From Thiobacillaceae bacterium (lineage in GTDB: Bacteria; Pseudomonadota; Gammaproteobacteria; Burkholderiales; Thiobacillaceae): 5,388 nt of DNA. The translations under genes were made by a program, and so were the position numbers. The stretch is taken from the NCBI GenBank assembly GCA_024643305.1, contig JAHENE010000150.1, positions 1-5,388 on the forward strand, written 5' to 3'. The notes beneath the pieces were generated by a model. It had not been told where the DNA came from, made no database searches, and saw nothing but the letters and a program-made list of their open reading frames with translations. Shown one piece after another: positions 1-4,931 of this stretch. The first letter of the stretch is position 1. Each line of letters begins with the position of its first letter.

Positions 1-467
1 ATCATCAGATGCCCCAGCGGGTCAATCATGTAAAGGTAAGCCCCACTTTCACTGCCCGGAAAAAGTTCCGCTTCCGTTGCCGAGGTGCGCAGGTAGATCA
101 AGCCTTCATGCATTTTTTTCAAATCGCTGCCCGGCAGTTCCTTATCTGTAATCACCCACAGGCGCTCGATACGTTCCATGTCCTTACCCTGCGCTGTGCG
201 TATCTGGCGCATGGCGTAAAGCATATCCTGGCAGTTCCTGGAGCATGCTCCACCGCCAACGTAGACCATGACCCACTTACCCTTGAGGGTCGCAGTATCC
301 ATGGATTGACCATCCAGCCCGGGGCCTTTAAGGGCAACATCTACCTGTTTTACAAGTTCCCCGTAGTTTTTGCGCGCAGTCGGTTGCCAAACGTAATAGG
401 CGAAATAGGCCGCCACCACGGGCAACGCAAACAGGGCCAACAACAACAACAATTTAACGCGACTCAT
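1..467 (-). CDS. Sco/thioredoxin-like membrane-anchored protein, 3' end missing
   Basis: A 155-codon open frame starts at ATG 467 and runs off the left edge without a stop, so the C-terminus is missing. Residues about 5-27 form one hydrophobic anchor (a run of five Leu, then ALFALPVVAAYFAYYVW), so the rest should lie in the periplasm. Residues 65-80 hold a strand followed by GGGACSRNCQ, a CxxxC pair (C75, C79) placed as in Sco1/SenC copper chaperones. Near the visible end, YMIDPLGHLM resembles the Sco/thioredoxin-fold strand with its 'DP.G' turn. The start overlaps the SURF1 gene by 14 bp and has a good GGAGG at 471-475, so translation is probably coupled. From memory, uncharacterised proteins of this type follow SURF1 in betaproteobacterial oxidase loci. 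A role in copper or thiol handling for CuA assembly is inference. The Sco-type histidine ligand is not seen where I would expect it; Tyr or Ser residues stand there. Confidence 0.8.
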   Translation of the reverse strand, partial: MSRVKLLLLLALFALPVVAAYFAYYVWQPTARKNYGELVKQVDVALKGPGLDGQSMDTATLKGKWVMVYVGGGACSRNCQDMLYAMRQIRTAQGKDMERIERLWVITDKELPGSDLKKMHEGLIYLRTSATEAELFPGSESGAYLYMIDPLGHLM

Positions 468-1191
468 TTTCCTCCACCGACTTTTCTGTTTTGATATTCA
501 TCACCAGCCATAAAACCACAATTGTAGAGGCCAGGCCAAACCATTGGATGGCATAACTGACATGCGTACCCACACCAACATCAGGTCTGGGCCAATCGCG
601 CACCAAACCATCCCCAGTGTCCGAGGTCTGCTCAATCAAGATGGGCTGCAACGACTTGCCGAACGTCTGTTTATATTTCTCAAAATTTAGATTTTGCCAA
701 AGCTTTCCCAAAGGCTCGGCGCTACCAAATTCGAAGTAACGACTTTTCGTGTCTACAGCAATGCCGCGTAAAACTATTGTTCCGTACACCGGCTTCACAA
801 TTGGCAGGATATCTCTTTGCCCATTCACCACCTCAACCCAGCCACGATTGACCAGCACGTGCTGCGAAGTTCCTGCAATTAGGAAAGGGGAAAACACATG
901 GTAGCCAGCAAAAGTTCTGTATACCCTGTTGTCAATAAAGATGTCCTGCCCTGGAACAAACGAGCCCTGCACCTCGACTGTTCGATACAACACATCTTCT
1001 TTGGAGATGACATCCGACCCGATCCGCACCACACCATCCTGCTGCATTCGATCATAACGCGACTGCAATTCGCGCTTGTATTCCGCACGCGATAGCTGCC
1101 AATTTCCCAGCCACAGGGTCAGCCCAAAGAAAAAGAGCCCGGCTAGCGTAGGCCATATGCCAGGACGAAAGACGAATTTTCCGAATCGCAT
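454..1191 (-). CDS. surf1: SURF1 family cytochrome oxidase assembly protein
   Basis: The 245-aa product has the SURF1 (Shy1) layout: a short basic N-terminus with RPGIWPTLAG, a first membrane helix at about residues 13-30 ending in LGNWQLSRAEYK (family G.WQ..R..K), a periplasmic domain with VLVNRGWVE (112-120), and a second helix at about 211-232 preceded by THVSYAIQWFGL. Family members bind heme a and help insert it into subunit I; H210 sits where the conserved heme-binding histidine of the bacterial proteins lies. The length is normal. An in-frame TAG lies upstream, so ATG 1191 is the first possible start, and its N-terminus matches the family. No clear Shine-Dalgarno sequence is visible: the nearest GGAAG is about 18 nt upstream of the ATG. 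It heads a separate transcription unit with the Sco-like gene that overlaps its 3' end, divergent from the DUF2909 gene. Confidence 0.96.
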   Translation of the reverse strand: MRFGKFVFRPGIWPTLAGLFFFGLTLWLGNWQLSRAEYKRELQSRYDRMQQDGVVRIGSDVISKEDVLYRTVEVQGSFVPGQDIFIDNRVYRTFAGYHVFSPFLIAGTSQHVLVNRGWVEVVNGQRDILPIVKPVYGTIVLRGIAVDTKSRYFEFGSAEPLGKLWQNLNFEKYKQTFGKSLQPILIEQTSDTGDGLVRDWPRPDVGVGTHVSYAIQWFGLASTIVVLWLVMNIKTEKSVEENESR

Positions 1192-1236
1192 TACAGAAAG
1201 GTTAAACTACTTCCACTATCAATATTTGAGACATCC
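1192..1236. promoter_or_regulatory. Short divergent intergenic region (SURF1 / DUF2909)
   Basis: Only 45 bp separate the divergent starts of SURF1 (minus) and the DUF2909 gene (plus). Because coxC is closed by a terminator and the DUF2909 gene points the other way, SURF1 probably needs its own promoter. That promoter must lie here or inside the first part of the DUF2909 gene. The region is AT-rich (TATCAATATTTGAG on the plus strand), but I find no -35/-10 pair with acceptable spacing on either strand. A TGAGAC at 1227-1232 could be a weak ribosome binding site for the plus-strand gene. The promoter role is inferred from gene layout only. Confidence 0.35.
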
Positions 1237-1440
1237 ATGCGCATTATCGTTCTTCTGTTCATTCTTTTCATCGTTCTAAGCTTGGCAAGCGCGCTTTATT
1301 ATCTGTTAAAGGACAAAGGACAGTCCGATCGTACCGTGAAAGCGTTAACCGTGAGGATAACGCTTTCCATCATCCTGTTTGTCCTGCTGATGGCAGGTTA
1401 CCACTTCGGAATCATTCCCCAAACCGGCCTGCGCGGCTGA
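1237..1440 (+). CDS. DUF2909-type twin transmembrane protein
   Basis: The 67-aa protein is almost all membrane: helix one at about residues 2-23, a charged loop (KDKGQSDRTVKALTVR, about 25-40), helix two at about 41-59, and a short polar tail ending TGLRG. This is the plan of the DUF2909 'twin transmembrane protein' family, which I recall as common beside oxidase genes in beta- and gammaproteobacteria. The spacing of Arg and Lys in the loop suggests that the loop is cytoplasmic. No function is known to me. It is the only plus-strand gene here, convergent with coxC across a shared terminator and divergent from SURF1. The ATG at 1237 is preceded by a weak TGAGAC. A link to oxidase assembly or stability is inference from its neighbours. 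Confidence 0.85.
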   Translation: MRIIVLLFILFIVLSLASALYYLLKDKGQSDRTVKALTVRITLSIILFVLLMAGYHFGIIPQTGLRG

Positions 1441-1463
1441 ATCTGTTTTAGAAACGAAAATAA

Positions 1464-1488
1464 AAAGGCCGCGCATTGCGCGGCCTTT
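1464..1488. terminator. Bidirectional intrinsic terminator between coxC and the DUF2909 gene
   Basis: A perfect 11-bp GC-rich stem (AAAGGCCGCGC at 1464-1474, its complement at 1478-1488) closes a 3-nt ATT loop. On the minus strand the hairpin is followed by TTTTTATTTT, a strong U-tract that would end the coxC transcript, whose stop codon lies about 20 bp upstream. On the plus strand the following sequence is TTTCCTGTTTTG, a weaker but usable tract for the DUF2909 gene, whose stop is 23 bp before the stem. The convergent arrangement fits one shared hairpin serving both genes. Confidence 0.93.
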
Positions 1489-1508
1489 CCTGTTTTGTTG
1501 GCCGCCGT

Positions 1509-2369
1509 TTAGACCAGCCAGTACACGAAGATAAACAGGCCAAGCCAGACCACGTCCACAAAGTGCCAGTACCAGGCAACCGCTTCGAATCCGAAGTGGT
1601 GCTCAGGCGTGAAGTGACCCTTGAGCGAACGGCCAAGAATCACGATAAGCATCAAAGTGCCAACCGTCACATGAAAGCCGTGGAAGCCAGTCAGCATGAA
1701 GAAGGTGGCGCCATAAGCACCCGCACCCAGCGTCAGACCCATTTCAGTGTAGGCATGGTGATATTCAAAGGCCTGCAGGGCCAGGAAGGTCAGGCCAAGC
1801 GCCACAGTCAGGAACAATCCAATGATTAGTTGTTGGCGATTGTTTTTCGTCAGCCCCCAGTGCGCCCAAGTTACTGTTGCGCCGGAAGACAGCAGCAACA
1901 GCGTGTTGATAGCGGGAATACCCCAGGCTTCCATGGGTGTGAACTTGTATCCGTCTGCAGCAAGTCCGGGACCGGCACTCGGCCAGGCGGCGGTAAATCC
2001 GCTCCAAAGTTGCTCGGCTGTAGCGCCTTCGGACAGCCATGGCACTGACAGCACGCGCATATAGAACAGCGCGCCAAAGAAAGCTGCGAAGAACATGACT
2101 TCCGAGAAGATGAACCAGCTCATACTCCAACGGAAGGAAAGGTCCACCTGCTTGTTATGCTTGCCGCTCTCACTTTCACGGATGACTGTGCCAAACCAGC
2201 CAAACAGCATGACGGTCAAAACAGCCAGACCCACCCACAACAGCCATCCGCCGCTTACGCCGTTGATCATGAAGGTGGCACCAAGGGCCATCAGGGTAAG
2301 CGCCACAGAGCCCACGATGGGCCAGTGAGACGGCGCGGGTAAGTAATAACCGCCAGTTTGTGATGACAT
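1509..2369 (-). CDS. coxC: Cytochrome c oxidase subunit III
   Basis: The 286-aa integral membrane protein has the seven-helix form of aa3 oxidase subunit III. Recognisable family segments are an N-terminal PAPSHWPIVGS (11-21), RWSMSWFIFSEVMFF (80-94) with the conserved membrane Glu at 90, LQAFEY (198-203), TGFHGFHVTVG (227-237) and AVAWYWHFVDVVW (263-275) near the C-terminus. Subunit III binds no metal; it stabilises the core complex and supports proton uptake into the D-channel. Length and motifs are normal and nothing looks broken. The start ATG 2369 has a strong upstream AGGAGA. The gene is last in the coxB-A-ctaG-DUF2970-coxC run, 52 bp after the DUF2970 gene, and is followed by a strong terminator. 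The alternative symbol is ctaE. Confidence 0.98.
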   Translation of the reverse strand: MSSQTGGYYLPAPSHWPIVGSVALTLMALGATFMINGVSGGWLLWVGLAVLTVMLFGWFGTVIRESESGKHNKQVDLSFRWSMSWFIFSEVMFFAAFFGALFYMRVLSVPWLSEGATAEQLWSGFTAAWPSAGPGLAADGYKFTPMEAWGIPAINTLLLLSSGATVTWAHWGLTKNNRQQLIIGLFLTVALGLTFLALQAFEYHHAYTEMGLTLGAGAYGATFFMLTGFHGFHVTVGTLMLIVILGRSLKGHFTPEHHFGFEAVAWYWHFVDVVWLGLFIFVYWLV

Positions 2370-2376
2370 GTTGTTG

Positions 2377-2387
2377 TCTCCTCTCCT
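2377..2387 (-). promoter_or_regulatory. Ribosome binding site of coxC (tandem AGGAGA)
   Basis: Read on the minus strand, two overlapping AGGAGA copies (2382-2387 and 2377-2382) precede the coxC ATG. The nearer one is 7 nt from the start codon. This is the strongest Shine-Dalgarno region in the window and supports ATG 2369 as the start. Confidence 0.75.
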
Positions 2388-2421
2388 CTAATCGCTCAAT
2401 AGTAGTTGTTTCAATTAATTC

Positions 2422-2616
2422 TTAACTTGTAACCAGCCAGACCACGCCAAGCACCGCAAATATGAACAGCACAAGCGAAATCAAACCAGCCACGATCACC
2501 TGCACAGGAGTAAGCTTGACCGCATCATCCTCGTAATGCGTTTTCTTCCTTACTCCAAAAAAACTCCAGAACACCGCCTTCGCAGCCTGCAAGTTGCTGC
2601 CGCGTCGCTCAGCCAT
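2422..2616 (-). CDS. DUF2970 family small membrane protein
   Basis: With the start chosen at ATG 2616, the product is 64 aa: a short polar N-terminus, AAKAVFWSFFGVRK (11-24), an acidic stretch (HYEDD), LTPVQVIVAG, then one hydrophobic helix at about 39-62. The 'K A V . W S F F G V R K' segment followed by a P-x-x-x-I-x-A-G turn into a single C-terminal helix is, as I recall it, the DUF2970 pattern. The frame stays open for 18 more codons upstream, but those lie inside ctaG and do not look like the family; AAGGAAG just before ATG 2616 also supports the shorter form. The gene overlaps ctaG by 8 bp (ATGGCTGA), so translation is likely coupled. The function is unknown. Its fixed place between ctaG and coxC suggests a small accessory subunit or assembly factor (inference). 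Confidence 0.88.
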   Translation of the reverse strand: MAERRGSNLQAAKAVFWSFFGVRKKTHYEDDAVKLTPVQVIVAGLISLVLFIFAVLGVVWLVTS

Positions 2617-3169
2617 GTACTTCCTTGGCAGTCTTTCCCGCAGCCGCCTTATCCGAACCAGGCTGTACAAAAAACGTGTAAGAAAGAGTGACTGTATTCA
2701 CATCCTTTGGCAGTGTGGGTTCCAGCACCAATACAACTGGCATCTGGCGCTTTTCACCTGCCTTGAGTGTCTGCCCGGTAAAGCAGAAACACTCGATTTT
2801 TTTTACATACTGACCCGCGAGTTGTGGCCCGTAACTGGGTATCGCCTGCCCGGTTATTTCATGATCAGCAAGGTTTTGCACGTCATACAAAACTTGCACC
2901 ATTTCACCCGGGTGCATCGTGACACTTTTTTGCACCGGCTCAAATTTCCAGGGCAGCTTGGCGTCCACATTTGCATCAAGTTCCAGCGTAATCGTTCGGC
3001 TGGCATCCACCTGGGTGTTCTTTGCCAGCACCTGATCATCTCCGGCATTGATGCCTGTCACCTCGCAAATCTTGTAGTAGAAGGGCACCATGGCATATCC
3101 AAAGCCAAACATGCCTATCGTCACCACAATCAACTTCTTCAACAGAACGCGATTGGACGGCGTATCCAT
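2609..3169 (-). CDS. ctaG: Cytochrome c oxidase assembly protein CtaG/Cox11
   Basis: The 186-aa protein is a Cox11-type copper chaperone, needed to build the CuB centre of subunit I. It has one N-terminal membrane helix (about residues 9-30), then YYKICEVTG with conserved C35, and a periplasmic beta-domain with PSYGPQLAGQYVKKIECFCF (111-130). The CFCF pair (C127, C129) is the family's copper site and is followed by TGQTLKAGEKRQMPV. A longer frame opening at ATG 3307 exists, but its first 46 residues read through the small ORF upstream out of frame and do not resemble Cox11. ATG 3169 gives the family's normal N-terminus and length. Its own Shine-Dalgarno is poor, and it begins just 2 nt after the stop of the 31-codon ORF, so coupling to that ORF is likely. 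The DUF2970 gene overlaps its end. Confidence 0.97.
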   Translation of the reverse strand: MDTPSNRVLLKKLIVVTIGMFGFGYAMVPFYYKICEVTGINAGDDQVLAKNTQVDASRTITLELDANVDAKLPWKFEPVQKSVTMHPGEMVQVLYDVQNLADHEITGQAIPSYGPQLAGQYVKKIECFCFTGQTLKAGEKRQMPVVLVLEPTLPKDVNTVTLSYTFFVQPGSDKAAAGKTAKEVHG

Positions 3170-3171
3170 GA

Positions 3172-3267
3172 TTAGGGATTCGCGTTCATCATCGTGTAGA
3201 CAAAAATACCTATCGCGATTGCGGCGAGTATCAAACCTGTCAGGATATTTCGCTTGCTCTGCTGCAT
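3172..3267 (-). CDS. Small single-TM protein between coxA and ctaG (31 aa)
   Basis: A 31-codon ORF, ATG 3267 to TAA 3172, fills most of the gap between coxA and ctaG. The product begins MQQSKRN, a positively charged start, then has one hydrophobic helix (about residues 8-27, ILTGLILAAIAIGIFVYTMM) and ends NANP; the topology should be N-in, C-out. A GGAAG at 3272-3276 lies 4 nt before the ATG, and the stop is 2 nt from the ctaG start (TAA TC ATG). I recall that betaproteobacterial oxidase operons often carry a protein of about 30-40 aa here, annotated 'cytochrome oxidase small assembly protein'; this assignment is by position and shape, not by a search. It could instead be a small extra subunit. 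Tight coupling, a ribosome binding site and a clean TM helix argue for a real gene. Confidence 0.75.
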   Translation of the reverse strand: MQQSKRNILTGLILAAIAIGIFVYTMMNANP

Positions 3268-3291
3268 GATGCTTCCAGTACGCCTCAAAAC

Positions 3292-3313
3292 AGGGCGGTG
3301 CATGCACCGCCCT
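3292..3313 (-). terminator. Palindromic hairpin inside the operon after coxA (possible attenuating terminator)
   Basis: A perfect 22-bp palindrome, 3292-3313, lies 11 bp beyond the coxA stop. It folds as a 9-bp GC-rich stem (AGGGCGGTG with CACCGCCCT) around a CATG loop. On the minus strand it is followed by TGTTTTGAGG, a short imperfect T-run. It looks like a weak intrinsic terminator or a 3'-end stabilising stem that would partly separate coxB-coxA from the ctaG-DUF2970-coxC part of the operon. A dyad-symmetric protein binding site is also possible. The structure is visible; its effect is inferred. Confidence 0.6.
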
Positions 3314-3324
3314 TCATGGTTCCA

Positions 3325-4905
3325 TTACTTGACGACGGGTGCCGTTTCAAAAGTATGGTACGGAGCCGGCGAAGGCACGGTCCATTCCAGGCCATCGGCC
3401 CCTTCCCACACCTGATCGGTTGCCTTCTGGCCGCCTTTGATTGCTTTCAGGATTACAACCAGGAAGATCAGTTGGCTGAAGCCGAAGAGGAATGCGCCAA
3501 CCGAAGCAATTGCGTTGAACTCGGCGAATTGCAGGGCATAGTCAGCGTAACGGCGCGGCATACCTGCCAGCCCCAGGAAATGCATGGGGAAGAAGGTAAT
3601 GTTCATGGAGATCACCGACATCCAGAAGTGCAGCTTGCCGAGCTTCTCGTCATACATATGGCCGGTCCACTTGGGCAGCCAGTAGTAGATGCCTGCGATG
3701 ATCGAAAACAGCGCGCCTGATACCAGCACATAGTGGAAGTGTGCCACCACGTAGTAGGTGTCATGAATCTGGATATCCACCGGGGTCATGGCACAGACCA
3801 GGCCGGAGAAGCCGCCGATGGTGAACAAACAGACAAAAGCCACTGCGAACAGCATCGGGGTTTCAAACGTCATCGATCCTTTCCACATGGTTGCCACCCA
3901 GTTGAACACCTTGACGCCCGTCGGCACGGCAATCAGCATGGTGGAATACATGAAGAACAGCTGCGCGGCTGCAGGCATGCCCACGGTGAACATGTGATGC
4001 GCCCACACGATAAAGGAGAGCAGCGCGATGGAAGCAGTTGCGTAAACCATCGATGCGTAGCCAAACAACGGCTTGCGGGCGAAAGTCGGGATGATCTGCG
4101 AAACCACACCAAACGCCGGCAGGATCAGAATGTACACCTCGGGGTGTCCAAAGAACCAGAAGATGTGCTGGAACATGACCGGATCACCGCCACCCGCTGC
4201 GTTGAAGAAGTGGGTGTCGAAATTACGGTCGGTCAGCAGCATGGTCACGGCACCTGCAAGAACAGGCACGGTCGCGATCAGCAGATAGGCCGTGATCAGC
4301 CAGGTCCACACGAACAGCGGCATCTTCATCAGCGTCATCCCGGGGGCGCGCATGTTGAGGATGGTGGTGATGATGTTGATGGAACCCATGATCGACGAAG
4401 CGCCCAGAATGTGCACCGCGAAGATGGTCATGTCATAGCTGATTCCGCCCTGGATAAACAGCGGCGGATACATGGTCCATCCGCCTGCCACGGCGCCACC
4501 AGGCATGAACAACGAAAGGATCAGCAGGAATGCCGCCACCGGCAGCACCCAGAAACCCCAGTTGTTCAGGCGCGGGAAAGCCATGTCCGGTGCGCCAATC
4601 ATCAGCGGGATTTGCCAGTTTGCAAAACCCGACCAGGCCGGCATGATCACGCCGAACACCATGATCAGTCCATGAAGCGTGGTCATCTGGTTGAAGAAAT
4701 CCGGATGAACAAACTGCAAACCGGGCTGGAAAAGTTCGGCGCGAATAACAAGCGCCATGGTGCCTGCCACCAGGAACATGAATCCGGCAAACCACATGTA
4801 GAGGCTGCCGATATCCTTGTGGTTGGTGGTAGTCAGCCAGCGCATGATCCCGGTGGGATGGCCGTGGCTGTGGTCGTCGTGAGCGTGAGCTGCGTCGTTC
4901 GACAT
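3325..4905 (-). CDS. coxA: Cytochrome c oxidase subunit I (aa3-type, A1 heme-copper oxidase)
   Basis: The 526-aa, 12-helix catalytic subunit reduces O2 to water and pumps protons. All key residues are visible: heme a ligands H78 and H391, heme a3 ligand H389 ([12 protein letters not shown]), CuB ligands H254, H303 and H304, and Y258, which crosslinks to H254. GHPEVY (253-258) with E256 marks the A1 subfamily. The D-channel has N96, D107 and N114; the K-channel has K332 (PTGVKVFNW); the propionate arginines are R451 and R452. These match Rhodobacter subunit I numbering with a steady offset of 24-30. The N-terminus before the first helix is rich in His and Asp (H7, H9, H12, H14, H16). The start ATG 4905 has AGGAG 6 nt upstream. 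It follows coxB by 26 bp and is followed by the palindrome at 3292-3313. The alternative symbol is ctaD. Confidence 0.99.
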   Translation of the reverse strand: MSNDAAHAHDDHSHGHPTGIMRWLTTTNHKDIGSLYMWFAGFMFLVAGTMALVIRAELFQPGLQFVHPDFFNQMTTLHGLIMVFGVIMPAWSGFANWQIPLMIGAPDMAFPRLNNWGFWVLPVAAFLLILSLFMPGGAVAGGWTMYPPLFIQGGISYDMTIFAVHILGASSIMGSINIITTILNMRAPGMTLMKMPLFVWTWLITAYLLIATVPVLAGAVTMLLTDRNFDTHFFNAAGGGDPVMFQHIFWFFGHPEVYILILPAFGVVSQIIPTFARKPLFGYASMVYATASIALLSFIVWAHHMFTVGMPAAAQLFFMYSTMLIAVPTGVKVFNWVATMWKGSMTFETPMLFAVAFVCLFTIGGFSGLVCAMTPVDIQIHDTYYVVAHFHYVLVSGALFSIIAGIYYWLPKWTGHMYDEKLGKLHFWMSVISMNITFFPMHFLGLAGMPRRYADYALQFAEFNAIASVGAFLFGFSQLIFLVVILKAIKGGQKATDQVWEGADGLEWTVPSPAPYHTFETAPVVK

Positions 4906-4911
4906 GTTTTT

Positions 4912-4916
4912 CTCCT
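4912..4916 (-). promoter_or_regulatory. Ribosome binding site of coxA
   Basis: On the minus strand, AGGAG lies 6 nt before the coxA ATG at 4905, within the 26-bp gap after coxB. Immediately upstream of it are two adjacent copies of GGATAAG (4917-4930), which I read as chance or part of an A/G-rich leader. The site fixes the start of coxA. Confidence 0.75.
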
Positions 4917-4931
4917 CTTATCCCTTATCCG

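Noticed and set aside
9..494. 161-codon plus-strand ORF at the left end
   Set aside because: It is antisense to the Sco-like gene, which has a ribosome binding site, a TM anchor and the CxxxC motif. The Gln run in the plus-strand frame is just the reverse of the Leu run in the anchor.
2617..2670. Longer DUF2970 protein starting at 2670
   Set aside because: The extra 18 residues lie in ctaG coding sequence and are Arg-rich with no family match; a ribosome binding site and the family-like N-terminus favour ATG 2616.
2594..3175. 193-codon plus-strand ORF opposite ctaG
   Set aside because: It lies wholly antisense to ctaG, DUF2970 and coupled starts, and shows no recognisable domain; it is best explained as a chance open frame.
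3170..3307. N-terminal extension of CtaG from ATG 3307
   Set aside because: The extra 46 residues are polar, unlike Cox11, and overlap the 31-codon ORF in a different frame. ATG 3169 gives the normal membrane-anchored N-terminus.
3298..3720. 140-codon plus-strand ORF starting in the palindrome
   Set aside because: It is antisense to the 3' end of coxA, begins inside the dyad and has no family resemblance.
4917..4930. Two tandem copies of a 7-bp GGATAAG unit upstream of coxA
   Set aside because: Only two short copies occur in an A/G-rich leader, with no further copies noticed; this is compatible with chance and not called as a repeat or operator.
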